The notes under the pieces are model-generated. The model worked only from the letters and a program-made list of their open reading frames with translations. It did not search any database and was not told the origin of the DNA. From Gemmatimonadaceae bacterium (GTDB taxonomy: Bacteria; Gemmatimonadota; Gemmatimonadetes; Gemmatimonadales; Gemmatimonadaceae), in the NCBI GenBank assembly GCA_019637355.1, contig JAHBVT010000001.1:1581192-1645191 (forward strand): DNA of 64,000 bases, in the 5' to 3' direction. Within the stretch, counting starts at the first letter, position 1. Each line of letters begins with the position of its first letter. Shown in pieces: positions 27,579 to 36,342 of this stretch. Both the position numbers and the translations under genes were made by a program.

Positions 27579-28279
27579 CAGAGCCCTCCCGCAAGCGCAA
27601 AGCCGAGCACGAGTCCGCCGAGCAACCACCAGCGCGCGCCGGCGGTGGTGGACGTGACCTTCCAGACGGCGGCGAGGCCCACGGCCGAGGCAGCCGAGAC
27701 AACCACGGCGCGCGAGAGCGTCCCGGGAAAGGTGAAGGTCTCGAGGATCGCGATGCGCAGCGGCGCGAACACCGCCAGCGCGGCGAAGGTCAGGATGCCA
27801 CCGCGAATGAGGTCGGCGGTCATTCCGGCGAGCTGCAGCCCGATGACGGTGCGTCCGGATCCACGGGCGATGCCCGCCTGCTGCCGCCGCGCCCACTGCG
27901 CGTTCCAGCGTCGCAGCGCGATCATCGACAGCCCGCCGATCTGCGCGGTCACGAGGGCGGCCAGTGTCGCGATGGTCATCGCGGCCGGCGTGTTGTCCGG
28001 CGTGAGGGCGAAGAGCGCTCCGCCGACGACGGCGGCCGATCCCCACTCAGGATAGCGCGAGGCCCCGAAGGGCATCGACTCCAACGCGAAGAATTCCAGC
28101 GCGACGCCGACGACCAGACCGCGCAGCGGAAATCCCAGCATCGCCCCCGAGAGCGTGGCGGCGACGATGGGCCGCGAGATCATCGCCTGCGGGAAGCTGA
28201 CCACGTCGAGCCCGAGCACCGCCCCGAGCACGGCGATGGGCACGAAGGGCAGCAGCTCCACCGCCAGTTCGGGCATCAT
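27575..28279 (-). CDS. PTS mannose-family EIIC component
   Basis: EIIC permease of the mannose/sorbose family, 234 residues, with several transmembrane helices. Landmarks are AVLGAVLGLDVVSFPQAMIS near residue 16, RPIVAATLSGAMLGFPLRGL, and VVGVALEFFALESMPFGA. It starts at ATG ATG overlapping the EIIB stop as ATGA. With EIID it forms the membrane channel of the system. Confidence 0.93.
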   Translation of the reverse strand: MMPELAVELLPFVPIAVLGAVLGLDVVSFPQAMISRPIVAATLSGAMLGFPLRGLVVGVALEFFALESMPFGASRYPEWGSAAVVGGALFALTPDNTPAAMTIATLAALVTAQIGGLSMIALRRWNAQWARRQQAGIARGSGRTVIGLQLAGMTADLIRGGILTFAALAVFAPLRIAILETFTFPGTLSRAVVVSAASAVGLAAVWKVTSTTAGARWWLLGGLVLGFALAGGLW

Positions 28280-28767
28280 CCGCTGCCGTCTCCGGTGAGG
28301 ACCTGCTCCAGCGGGATCGGCGGCGCGGACGGCACGTCCTGCGCGCGCACCGTGACGCCACGCTCGGCCAGCGCGCGCAGCTCCGCCTCTTCGTCCGGCG
28401 TGAGGAACACGTAACGGAGGCGCGCCGTGCGCCCTTCCTTATGATGAATGCCGCCGATGGTCACGCAACGAATGTCCGGCACCTTGGCCTGCAGGGCCGC
28501 CATCGTCGCGATGTCGCCGGTGAGCAGCAGGCCGGCGCGCGCATCGGCGCGGTAGTCGGGGAGGCGGCGCGCGGCGCTCTCGACCGAGTCGAAGAACAGG
28601 TCCATCTCCGGCGGCACGCCCATCCGGTACAGCTCCTGTTCCCACTCCGAGTCCACGACGGCATCGTCCACCAACACGAGGAAGCCAAGATTGCAGGGCT
28701 GCCCCCACCCGACGACCACCTGGCCGTGGATCAGGCGGTCGTCGATGCGGAAGTGCTCAAGCGCCAC
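28276..28767 (-). CDS. PTS mannose-family EIIB component
   Basis: EIIB of the mannose/sorbose family, 163 residues, accepts phosphate from EIIA at His14 in FRIDDRLIHGQVVVGWG. Other family signatures are FLVLVDDAVVDSEWEQELYR and VTIGGIHHKEGR. The GTG at 28767 overlaps the end of EIIA by 11 bases. It passes phosphate to the sugar moved by EIIC/EIID. The family is certain, the sugar unknown. Confidence 0.93.
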   Translation of the reverse strand: MALEHFRIDDRLIHGQVVVGWGQPCNLGFLVLVDDAVVDSEWEQELYRMGVPPEMDLFFDSVESAARRLPDYRADARAGLLLTGDIATMAALQAKVPDIRCVTIGGIHHKEGRTARLRYVFLTPDEEAELRALAERGVTVRAQDVPSAPPIPLEQVLTGDGSG

Positions 28768-29134
28768 GCGGCGGCTCCAGCGCGGCCAGCGCCTCTCGGC
28801 CCTTCGCGACGGCTTCCTCCACGCTGGCACCCATCGCGAAGGCGAGCAGCGTCGGCAAGGTGACGCCGGTGACGAGCGTGATGCCGGGCTCGAGCTTGGT
28901 CATTCGGCGCACGGTCATCGTGCAGCTGCCGGCGGGCAGGTCGGTGAAGACGACGGTGGCGCCGCTGGCGGCTAGCGCCTCGCGGATGGCGGCGTCGATG
29001 GCGGCGGGGGCGAGGCCGGTGTTGCTCACCGGCACGAACTGGTGCCCGAGCCCAGTGATCTGATCGACGGCGGCGATCAGGCCCTGTGCGAAGGTGGCGT
29101 GGCCCGCGACCACGGCCCGCGGTGCGTCACTCAT
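28757..29134 (-). CDS. PTS mannose-family EIIA component
   Basis: EIIA of the mannose family, 125 residues, a single domain. It accepts phosphate from HPr at His12 in VVAGHATFAQGLIAAVDQI. FTDLPAGSCTMTVRRM is typical of the fold. The ATG lies inside the last codons of hprK (8-base overlap), so the genes are translated in close sequence. In many Proteobacteria an orphan EIIA of this family is regulatory; here B, C and D partners follow directly. Confidence 0.92.
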   Translation of the reverse strand: MSDAPRAVVAGHATFAQGLIAAVDQITGLGHQFVPVSNTGLAPAAIDAAIREALAASGATVVFTDLPAGSCTMTVRRMTKLEPGITLVTGVTLPTLLAFAMGASVEEAVAKGREALAALEPPRGA

Positions 29135-30095
29135 CGTCGTCGAGCAGGTAGCGCTGCACGTCGGCCTTCTCGCGCAGGTGGCCCTTGAGGCGCTCGTTGA
29201 AAGTGTGCGCCGGATCCTCCCCGCTGTAGCGCAGCAGGTGGTTCATCGCGATGACCTCGGCCACGACCGTGATGTTCTTGCCGGGATTCAGCGGCACGGT
29301 GATGCGCGGGATCGGCACACCGAGGATCTCGGTGGTGACGGTGTCGAGCCCGGTACGCTCCACCGGCATCCCTTCCTTCCACTGCTGGAGGTGCACGATC
29401 ACCTCGATGCGCTTCTGCTGGCGCACCGCGCGGATGCCGAAGATCGCGCGCACGTCGATCAAGCCGACGCCGCGGATCTCCATAAAGTGCCGCTGCAGCG
29501 GGTGGCCCGACGCGATGATGACATCGGCGCCCTTGCGGCGCGCGATGACGACGTCGTCGGCGACCAGCCGGTGCCCGCGCTCCACGAGGTCGAGCACGCA
29601 CTCGCTCTTGCCGATGCCGCTCTGCCCGGTGAAGAGCAACCCCACGCCGTACACGTCGGCGAGCGATCCGTGCAGGTTGGTGGACGGCGCGAAGCTGTCC
29701 TCGAGGAAGGGCGCCAGGCGATGGTAGAAGTCCTGCGTCTTCAGCTGTGAACGCAGGATGGCGATGCCAGACTCGCTCGCCAGCTCAGCCATTCCCTCGG
29801 GGAGTTCCTGGCCCTTGGTCACCATCACGCAGGGAATCGGAAAGCCGAAGAAGGCCTTGAGATTGTTGCGACGCTCGGCCGGGCTGAGCGACTTGAGGTA
29901 ACTGACTTCGGTCTCGCCGAGCACCTGGACGCGTTCGTGGACGAAGCGACCGGTGTAGCCGGCGAGGACGAGCCCCGGGCCCGACGCATCGTCGGTTTCA
30001 ATGGGGCGCTCGAGCCCGGCGGCGCTGCCGAGCAGGTCGAGCTGCAGCTCGTCCTTGAGTCGCTCAAAGAGGGCGCCGACCGTCAACGTGGGCAT
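29127..30095 (-). CDS. hprK: HPr kinase/phosphorylase
   Basis: HPr kinase/phosphorylase (322 residues) adds or removes phosphate at Ser46 of HPr, linking PTS flux to energy state. Walker A is GQSGIGKS at residues 157-164, preceded by the essential His in LHGSLADVYG. LVADDVV and the family signature EIRGVGLIDVRAIFG follow. The start ATG at 30095 is followed by PTLTVGALFERLKDEL, typical of the family. A longer frame to 30179 would run into hpf and is rejected. Confidence 0.96.
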   Translation of the reverse strand: MPTLTVGALFERLKDELQLDLLGSAAGLERPIETDDASGPGLVLAGYTGRFVHERVQVLGETEVSYLKSLSPAERRNNLKAFFGFPIPCVMVTKGQELPEGMAELASESGIAILRSQLKTQDFYHRLAPFLEDSFAPSTNLHGSLADVYGVGLLFTGQSGIGKSECVLDLVERGHRLVADDVVIARRKGADVIIASGHPLQRHFMEIRGVGLIDVRAIFGIRAVRQQKRIEVIVHLQQWKEGMPVERTGLDTVTTEILGVPIPRITVPLNPGKNITVVAEVIAMNHLLRYSGEDPAHTFNERLKGHLREKADVQRYLLDDDE

Positions 30096-30099
30096 CAGC

Positions 30100-30414
30100 T
30101 CAGACGCGCGGGGAACGCTTGCCGCCGGGCCGGCCGTGCGAGCGCTTCTCGCGCGAGGCCTGGGCGTTGACCTTGGCAATGGCGGCGGTGAGTGAGGGGC
30201 CGTAGAAGCGCCCTTCGCCCTTGCCCATCAGGTCCTTGTGCCTGGGTGCCCGCAGCGTGACGGTGATGCGGCGCGTCTTGCCGTCCTGCTCGAAGCGAAT
30301 GATGCCTTCCACGATCCGCGGGATGCGCGCGGCCGCCCGTTCGACGGCGCGAAGGGCGCGCTTGCGCATATACGGCGAGACGTCCGCGTGATGCGAATGG
30401 ATGACGATTTCCAC
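30100..30414 (-). CDS. hpf: Ribosome hibernation promoting factor, short type
   Basis: An HPF/RaiA-family protein of 104 residues. The beta-alpha-beta core begins VEIVIHSHHADVSPYMRKRA and continues with EGIIRFEQDGKTRRITVTL. It binds the 30S decoding region and silences ribosomes in starvation. The C-terminal tail is basic (REKRSHGRPGGKRS) and lacks the long-form dimerisation domain. Its GTG overlaps the TAG of the glycosyltransferase gene. Placement beside hprK and a PTS resembles the Proteobacterial rpoN-hpf region. Confidence 0.85.
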   Translation of the reverse strand: MEIVIHSHHADVSPYMRKRALRAVERAAARIPRIVEGIIRFEQDGKTRRITVTLRAPRHKDLMGKGEGRFYGPSLTAAIAKVNAQASREKRSHGRPGGKRSPRV

Positions 30415-31529
30415 TAGGCCGCTCCTCCCCCGTTGATCACCGAGAGCAGGTGCGCCTCCGTCTCGCGGGCGCATCGGTCCCAGGTGAAGGACTCCGCGAA
30501 GGCCCGTGCCTTCGCGCCCATCTGCACCACCATCGCGGGATCTGCCGCGAGGCGATCGTAGGCCGCCGCCATCGCCGCCACGTCGCCGTGCCGCACCAGG
30601 AACCCCGTCTCGCCGTGCCGCACCGACTCGCGGATGCCCGGCGAATCCGACGCCACCACCGGCGTCCCGCAGGCCTCCGCTTCCACGTTGGTCAGGCCCC
30701 ACCCTTCCTTGGGCGACGCCAAGGACACCACCCAGGCGCGGCGCAGCAAGGCCAGCTTCTCTTCCTCGGTAACGAAGCCAAGAAAACGTACGCGCGCACC
30801 GAGGGCAAGCGAGTCCGCCAGGCGCTCCAGCGCCGGCCGATAGTCCCCCGCCCCGGCGATCTCCAGGATGGCATCGGGACGCGCCATCTTGGCGAAGGCC
30901 CGGATGACCAGGTCCACACCCTTGTACTTCTTAAGGCGGCCGAGATACGCGATGGTTGGCACGGGAGCCCGGACGCTAGCATCCGGCGTGTAGTAGTCGA
31001 AGCTCACGCCAGGCGGGATGACCCGCACCAGCCCGCGCGCGATGCCTCGCGCGACGAGGTCATCGGCCGTGCTCTCGCTGATGGCCTGGAACGGGACGCC
31101 GCGGTACATCCACGGGATGGGCCGCTCGGAGAGCCAGACGGCGCCGGCCAGGACGGGATTCAGTTCCTGGAATGCCGCGCCGCCGAACAGGTGCGGCACC
31201 ACGACGACCGTGCGTTGCGGCCCGCTCCAGCGCGTGGTGAACAGCGGCATCTTGTTGATGTCCTCGTACAGCACGTCAAAGCCGCGATGGGCCAGGTGCC
31301 GCTCCCAGTAGCGGCGGGCGAGCAGCGCGAAGGTCTGCCGCGTCCCGACGCGATGGATCTCGACGCCGCCGCGCTGCCCGCGCACCGGGCAGCCGGGCCA
31401 ACCACCGCAGAGTAGCACGACCTCGTGTCCCCAAGCCGCGAGGCGCTCGAGGATCTCGTGCAAGTGCGTCTCGGCGCCACCGCCGAGCGGATTGTCGAGG
31501 TCCTGCCAGTTGACCGCGACGAGCTTCAA
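30414..31529 (-). CDS. GT4-family glycosyltransferase
   Basis: A 371-residue glycosyltransferase of the GT-B fold. The N-terminal domain carries NPLGGGAETHLHEILERLAA; the C-terminal one has TIAYLGRLKKYKGVDLVI and, at the nucleotide-sugar site, ASPKEGWGLTNVEAEACGTP followed by VVASDSPGIRE. The start is a TTG at 31529 overlapping the nusB stop as TTGA; no ATG or GTG gives a sensible N-terminus and the longer frame to 32042 is antisense-like. The sugar and acceptor are unknown; cell-surface glycan synthesis is likely. Confidence 0.88.
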   Translation of the reverse strand: MKLVAVNWQDLDNPLGGGAETHLHEILERLAAWGHEVVLLCGGWPGCPVRGQRGGVEIHRVGTRQTFALLARRYWERHLAHRGFDVLYEDINKMPLFTTRWSGPQRTVVVVPHLFGGAAFQELNPVLAGAVWLSERPIPWMYRGVPFQAISESTADDLVARGIARGLVRVIPPGVSFDYYTPDASVRAPVPTIAYLGRLKKYKGVDLVIRAFAKMARPDAILEIAGAGDYRPALERLADSLALGARVRFLGFVTEEEKLALLRRAWVVSLASPKEGWGLTNVEAEACGTPVVASDSPGIRESVRHGETGFLVRHGDVAAMAAAYDRLAADPAMVVQMGAKARAFAESFTWDRCARETEAHLLSVINGGGAA

Positions 31530-31945
31530 GAGAGCTGACCCATCCGCCGGGCCAGCGCGTCGAGGACTCCGTTCACGAAGCGGGCGCTGGGCCCAGACCC
31601 AAAACGCTCGGCGAGCCGCACGCATTCCTGGATGACCACGCGCGGCGGCGTGCCGCCCTGCGTGAGCTCGGCGGCGCCCAGGCGCAGCACGCAGCGCTCG
31701 ATGTGCCCGAGCCGCTCCAGCCGCCAGTTCGTGGTCACCTCGGCGAGCTCGGCGTCCATCGTGGGTTGGTCGGCGACGATGAGCTGGATGAGGCGCTCGG
31801 CGAACTCCCGCTCGTCGGGTGCGATGGCGAGGTCGTCCCACACGAGATGGGCGACGCGGGGCAATGGCGTGGATTCCTTGCGCACGTCCCAGGCGTACAG
31901 CGCCTGCAGGGCGCGCACGCGCCCACGGGTCTCGACGCGGGCCAT
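31526..31945 (-). CDS. nusB: Transcription antitermination protein NusB
   Basis: NusB, 139 residues, all-helical, binds boxA RNA with NusE for rRNA antitermination. The N-terminus MARVETRGRVRALQALYAWD is typical, as are RLGHIERCVLRLGAAELTQ and the C-terminal RFVNGVLDALARRM. The ATG overlaps the ribH stop (TGATG). A ribH-nusB pair is common in bacteria. Confidence 0.95.
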   Translation of the reverse strand: MARVETRGRVRALQALYAWDVRKESTPLPRVAHLVWDDLAIAPDEREFAERLIQLIVADQPTMDAELAEVTTNWRLERLGHIERCVLRLGAAELTQGGTPPRVVIQECVRLAERFGSGPSARFVNGVLDALARRMGQLS

Positions 31946-32430
31946 CAGTCGTCCGCGCCGGCGGCGAGGTCGAGGCGGCCGAAAAGGTCGGCCATCTCGA
32001 GCGCGGCGAGTGCCGCGTCCCAGCCCTTGTTGCCGTGCGCACCGCCGGCGCGGGCCTCGGCCTGCGCCATCGTGTCCGTCGTCAGCACGCCCATCCCGAT
32101 CGGCACGCCAAACTCGCCCTGCAGCAGCGCCAAGCCGCGGTTGGCCTCGCCCGCGACGAAGTCAAAGTGCGGCGTCTCGCCGCGGATGACCGCCCCGACG
32201 GCGACCGCGCAGTCGTAGCGCTCCGTCTGCAGCGCCTTCATCACGGCGGGCGGCAGCTCCCAGGCCCCCGGGACCCAGATGACGTCTACGTCATCGAGCT
32301 TGGCCCCGTGCTTGAGGCAGCACTCCAGCGCGCCGTCGGCGAGCTTCTGCGTGACGTGCTCGTTGAAGCGGCTGACGACGATGACCACCCGACGGCCCTC
32401 GGCCGTCGGCACCCCGATGAACTCCGGCAT
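31945..32430 (-). CDS. ribH: 6,7-dimethyl-8-ribityllumazine synthase
   Basis: Lumazine synthase, 161 residues, condenses the ribityl pyrimidine with dihydroxybutanone phosphate, the penultimate step of riboflavin synthesis. Motifs: VIVVSRFNEHVTQKLADGA at the start, VPGAWELPPAV, GAVIRGETPHFDFVAGEANR and GVLTTDTMAQAEARAG with GNKGWDAA. It usually assembles into icosahedral 60-mers. ATG overlaps the ribBA stop by one base. Confidence 0.96.
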   Translation of the reverse strand: MPEFIGVPTAEGRRVVIVVSRFNEHVTQKLADGALECCLKHGAKLDDVDVIWVPGAWELPPAVMKALQTERYDCAVAVGAVIRGETPHFDFVAGEANRGLALLQGEFGVPIGMGVLTTDTMAQAEARAGGAHGNKGWDAALAALEMADLFGRLDLAAGADD

Positions 32431-33635
32431 CAGACCGCCCGCAGGTGACCGAGCTTGGTGCGCTTGGTCTCGAGGTACTCGGCGTTCTCGCCGTTGGACG
32501 GCGAGATGATCGGCACGCGCTCGCCGAGCGTGAGGCCGTAGCCTTCGAGCCCGACGAGCTTCTTGGGATTGTTCGTGATCGGCCGGATGGAGTGCAGGCC
32601 GAGGTCGAGCAGGATCTGCGCACCGATGCCGTAGTTCCGCAGGTCAGGCGCGAAGCCCAGCTTTTCGTTGGCCTCGACCGTATCGGCGCCTTCGTCCTGC
32701 AACTGGTAGGCCTTGAGCTTGTTGAGCAGGCCGATGCCGCGGCCCTCTTGGTCGAGGTACACGATCACGCCCTTCCCCGCCTGCACGACGAGGCGCATCG
32801 CCTCGTGCAACTGCCAATGGCAGTCGCAGCGCAGGGAATGGAAGGTGTCGCCGGTGAGGCACTTGGAGTGCATCCGCACGAGCACGTCGTCGGCGCCAGC
32901 CACGTCGCCGTACACCAGCGCGACGTGCTCGCGCTGGTCGACGTCGTTCCGGTAGCCGACGAGGCGGAACTCCCCGTACTCGGTGGGCAGGCGAGCCTCG
33001 GCCTCGCGGTGCACGAGCCGCTCGTGCTGCAGGCGGTGGGCGACGAGCTGGGCCACGGTGATGAACGTGAGGCCGTGTTCCTTGGCGAAGGCCTCGAGGT
33101 CCACGCGCTTGGCGGTGGAGCCGTCGGCCTTGAGGATCTCGCAGATGACGCCGGCGGGCTGGAGCCCGGCGAGGCGCATCAGATCCACAGCCGCTTCGGT
33201 GTGACCGACGCGCTGGAGCACGCCGCCCTCACGCGCACGCAACGGATGCACGTGGCCGGGGCGACGCAGGTCCGAGGGGGCGCTCTTGGGGTCGGCGACG
33301 AGCCGGATGGTCGTGGCCTGGTCGCTGGCGCTGATGCCGGTGGTCACACCGTGGCGCGATGCGCCGTCTACGGTGACGGTGTAGGCCGTGCGCAGCGCAT
33401 CGGTGTTCTCCGAGCCCATCATCTCGAGGTTCAGCGCGGTGACGCGCTCCGGGCTCAGCGCGACGCAGATCATCCCCTTGGCCTGCATCAGGAAGTTGAC
33501 CATCGGCGGCGTGATGAACTCCGCCGCGCAGATGAGGTCGCCTTCATTCTCCCGGTCTTCGTCGTCGGCGACGACGATGAACTTGCCGGCCTTGAGGTCG
33601 TCAATGGCCTGCTCGATGGTCCCGAACATATTCAC
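32430..33635 (-). CDS. ribBA: Bifunctional DHBP synthase/GTP cyclohydrolase II
   Basis: A fused enzyme of 401 residues. The N-terminal half (about 1-200) is 3,4-dihydroxy-2-butanone-4-phosphate synthase with VVADDEDRENEGDLICAA and RHGVTTGISASDQATTIRL. The C-terminal half is GTP cyclohydrolase II with KCLTGDTFHSLRCDCHWQL (zinc Cys) and YLDQEGRGIGLLNKLKAYQL. It feeds both branches of riboflavin synthesis. GTG at 33635 overlaps the ribE stop (GTGA); an ATG two codons later is possible. Confidence 0.97.
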   Translation of the reverse strand: MNMFGTIEQAIDDLKAGKFIVVADDEDRENEGDLICAAEFITPPMVNFLMQAKGMICVALSPERVTALNLEMMGSENTDALRTAYTVTVDGASRHGVTTGISASDQATTIRLVADPKSAPSDLRRPGHVHPLRAREGGVLQRVGHTEAAVDLMRLAGLQPAGVICEILKADGSTAKRVDLEAFAKEHGLTFITVAQLVAHRLQHERLVHREAEARLPTEYGEFRLVGYRNDVDQREHVALVYGDVAGADDVLVRMHSKCLTGDTFHSLRCDCHWQLHEAMRLVVQAGKGVIVYLDQEGRGIGLLNKLKAYQLQDEGADTVEANEKLGFAPDLRNYGIGAQILLDLGLHSIRPITNNPKKLVGLEGYGLTLGERVPIISPSNGENAEYLETKRTKLGHLRAV

Positions 33636-34228
33636 GTCTTGAGTAAGGGCGCCGCGAGGCGCTTGAGATGCTTGGCGAGGACGTCCGCCTCCAGATGAAC
33701 CCGGCTCCCGGGCCGGAGGCTCCCGAGCGTGGTGTGTTGCAGGCTGTGGTCGATGACGCTCAGCCGCAACACGTTGGCGGCGGGCAGGTCCACGACCGTC
33801 AGGCTGACGCCGTCCACGGCGATGGAGCCGCGCGGCACGAGGAGTTCGTCCACCTCGTCCGGCACGCGCAGGTCGATGATGCAGGCGTCGTCACGGCGCT
33901 CGGCGGCAATCACCTCGCCCACGTCGTCCACGTGCCCCTGCACGATGTGGCCGCCGAGGCGGTCGCCGACGGCTAGCGCGCGCTCGAGGTTGAGTCGCGT
34001 ACCCACCGTCCAGCTGCCGATAGTCGTGCGATCCAGTGTGGTGACGACCGCGGCGACGGTGAAGCGCCCGGGCGCGAACTCGCGCACCGTCAGGCAGGCG
34101 CCGTTGCAGGCGATGCTCTCGCCCAGCGTGAGTCCGTCGTAGGGCGCGGCGATCACAAGCTCACGCCCAGCCTCCGTGGTGGAGACTGCGACGACCTCGC
34201 CGACCGCTGTGATCAAGCCTGTGAACAT
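33632..34228 (-). CDS. ribE: Riboflavin synthase alpha subunit
   Basis: Riboflavin synthase, 198 residues, dismutates two lumazines to riboflavin. It has the duplicated barrel: first repeat MFTGLITAVGEVVAV, ACNGACLTV; second repeat GHIVQGHVDDVGEV, AVDGVSLTVVDL. The ATG at 34228 fits the family exactly; the open frame to 34480 is antisense to ribD in part and rejected. It sits 19 bases after ribD. No FMN riboswitch is visible ahead of the block. Confidence 0.95.
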   Translation of the reverse strand: MFTGLITAVGEVVAVSTTEAGRELVIAAPYDGLTLGESIACNGACLTVREFAPGRFTVAAVVTTLDRTTIGSWTVGTRLNLERALAVGDRLGGHIVQGHVDDVGEVIAAERRDDACIIDLRVPDEVDELLVPRGSIAVDGVSLTVVDLPAANVLRLSVIDHSLQHTTLGSLRPGSRVHLEADVLAKHLKRLAAPLLKT

Positions 34229-34247
34229 CGAGCCCCGCAGGGTGGAA

Positions 34248-35345
34248 TCAGCGGGATGCCGACGCGTAGACGGTAAGCCAATCGGTGCCGAGACGCTCCT
34301 CGTGCAGCACCGACCACGCGGCATCCCCCTCGGCTGGCGGCAGGACCTTCCCGACACCGGCGAGGGCGTCGGCCCCCAGTGGGACCGGCGTCCGAAAGAT
34401 AACCAAGCGGTCGACGAAGTTCCCCTCGATGAGAGCCGTGGCCAGCCGGTCCCCCGGTTCGGCGAAGAGGTGCCGAACACCGCGGGCGCGCAGGGCCGCG
34501 AGGTGCGCGGCCAAGCCGTCGGCCACGCTGACCTCGACGCCGGCGGCGGTGAGCGCCGCCAGCCGCTGCGGGTCGGGCCGCTCGGCCAGCACCGCCACCG
34601 GCAGCTCGCGAGCCGTGCGCACCAGTTGCGAGGTCAGCGGCAGGCGGGCCTCGCGGTCCAGCACAAGGCGCTTGGGCGGCACCCGAGGCTCCGGCGCGTC
34701 GCGGACGGTGAGGGCGGGATTATCGGCCAAGACCGTGCCGATCCCGACGAGAATCGCATCGGCACCGGCACGCAGGTGATGCACGTGGCGGCGCGCCTCG
34801 GCGCCGGTCAGCCACTGCTGCCGCGCGCCGCCAGCGGGTGCAACGGCACCCTCGGCGGAGAGCGCGAGCTTGAGCGTGATGAAGGGGCGGTCCTGCCGGC
34901 GCGCGGCGAAGAGGAACGGCGCGTTGAGGTCCTCGGCGGCCGCAGTCTCCACGCCGACGGTGACTTCGATGCCGGCCGCCTGGAGCGCTTCGATGCCCCC
35001 GGCCGCGACGGGATTCGGATCACGCACGGCGACGATGACGCGCCGGACCTTGGCCTTGATCAACGCGTCCGTGCAGGGCGGCGTCTTGCCGTGATGCGCA
35101 CAGGGTTCGAGCGTCACGTAGACGTCGGCGTCGCGCGCGCCCTTCTTGGGCAGCGCGGCAAGCGCTGCGGCTTCCGCGTGCGGCCCGCCGTAGCGCGCGT
35201 GCCAGCCTTCGGCGATGACCTGTCCATCGCGAACGACGACGGCGCCGACCATAGGGTTCGGCGCCGTCTGCCCCCAACCGCGCCGCGCCAAGTCGAGCGC
35301 GCGGCGCATATAGGCCGCGTCTTGCGCGGCGTCGGCTGGGGTCAC
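34248..35345 (-). CDS. ribD: Bifunctional riboflavin deaminase/reductase
   Basis: RibD has an N-terminal pyrimidine deaminase (PHAEAAALAAL with catalytic Glu, LEPCAHHGKTPPCTDALI with zinc Cys, about residues 50-95) and a C-terminal reductase (from about 150, with ITLKLALSAEG, QWLTGAEARRHVHHLRAGAD and ILVGIGTVLADNP). It makes the ribityl pyrimidine from the GTP cyclohydrolase II product. Total 365 residues is normal. The GTG starts 14 bases after the outer-membrane protein gene. Confidence 0.96.
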   Translation of the reverse strand: MTPADAAQDAAYMRRALDLARRGWGQTAPNPMVGAVVVRDGQVIAEGWHARYGGPHAEAAALAALPKKGARDADVYVTLEPCAHHGKTPPCTDALIKAKVRRVIVAVRDPNPVAAGGIEALQAAGIEVTVGVETAAAEDLNAPFLFAARRQDRPFITLKLALSAEGAVAPAGGARQQWLTGAEARRHVHHLRAGADAILVGIGTVLADNPALTVRDAPEPRVPPKRLVLDREARLPLTSQLVRTARELPVAVLAERPDPQRLAALTAAGVEVSVADGLAAHLAALRARGVRHLFAEPGDRLATALIEGNFVDRLVIFRTPVPLGADALAGVGKVLPPAEGDAAWSVLHEERLGTDWLTVYASASR

Positions 35346-35359
35346 GAGGTCAGCAGCGG

Positions 35360-36325
35360 TCAGAAGTTGATGCGGATACCGACGGTCCCGTACGTCCGCG
35401 AGGCATCGGCCGGCGTCGAGTAGTTGTTGTACGTCGGTGCGCTGCCACCGCTCACCTGGCCCACCTCACCCACGATCTTGATGAGGAAGAGGTTCAGCGC
35501 CACGGTGCCGTACATCGTGGTGCGCTCCATCGCCTGGTTGGCCGAGAACGAGCCGGTCTGGCTGCCGCCGTCGACCGACGCGGTGACGTCGGCGCCGAAG
35601 TCATACTTGTCGCGCCCGTAGCCGGCGCCGAGCTGGAGCAAGAAGAGATTCTTCTGCGCCGAGATGCGCCACGACGACGTCTTCACGCTCAGGTTGTTGA
35701 TGGCCAGGTTGTCACCACCATCCGTGTATGCCTGGAGATCAAGCGTCGGCATATTGCGCCGCATATACGAGACGGCGATGCCCGGGAGCAGCGCAGACTG
35801 CTGGAGCAGCCCGACGCGGGCGCCAAGGCCGATTGCCAGCGAGCCGCCGGGCGCCGCAACGCTGAAGTCGCCCTCGGAAATCTCCGGCACGTAGGTCGCG
35901 CCGCCGATGAGATCGATGCCGCCGATGCGGGTGATGCCGAGATTGAAGCCCTTGGTCAAGCCGAGTGCGAAGTCCACCGTGGGCAATCCGACGATCTGGT
36001 CCTCAGTTTCATAGTCTTGCGCCGGCCCGACCGGTCCCGCCGCGAGGTCGTCGATCACCGGACGGCTGCCCATAATCGCGTTCGCGCGCAGCGCGATCGC
36101 GAAGTGCGGAAAGCCACCGAGGTTCGTTCCGATGCCCAGCGTGTGGCTACCGCCAACGAGGGAGGTGCCGAGTTGCGGGGCCATATACAGCAGGTAATCG
36201 CGGCCGACGGCGCAGGCGTTGCCGGCGTTCGCATCACCTGTGGTGCAACCCTGAGCAATCGCGGCGGACGGCGCAGAAAAGGTCAGCGCGGCAGCGGCGA
36301 ACGAGGCAACGAGAATACGACGCAT
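35360..36325 (-). CDS. Putative outer-membrane beta-barrel protein
   Basis: A 321-residue exported protein: signal peptide MRRILVASFAAAALTFSAPS with cleavage near AIAQ. Two cysteines (QGCTTGDANAGNACAV) close to the new N-terminus could form a disulphide. The rest alternates hydrophobic and polar residues with many Gly and Tyr, and ends TYGTVGIRINF with a terminal aromatic, as in outer-membrane barrels. I do not recognise the family. It lies between purM and ribD with gaps of 17 and 14 bases. Confidence 0.78.
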   Translation of the reverse strand: MRRILVASFAAAALTFSAPSAAIAQGCTTGDANAGNACAVGRDYLLYMAPQLGTSLVGGSHTLGIGTNLGGFPHFAIALRANAIMGSRPVIDDLAAGPVGPAQDYETEDQIVGLPTVDFALGLTKGFNLGITRIGGIDLIGGATYVPEISEGDFSVAAPGGSLAIGLGARVGLLQQSALLPGIAVSYMRRNMPTLDLQAYTDGGDNLAINNLSVKTSSWRISAQKNLFLLQLGAGYGRDKYDFGADVTASVDGGSQTGSFSANQAMERTTMYGTVALNLFLIKIVGEVGQVSGGSAPTYNNYSTPADASRTYGTVGIRINF

Positions 36326-36342
36326 TGAGTTCAGCTCCGTGG

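Noticed and set aside
34229-35359. FMN riboswitch ahead of the rib genes
   Set aside because: ribD begins 14 bases after the previous gene; no RFN element is visible in the available leader space.
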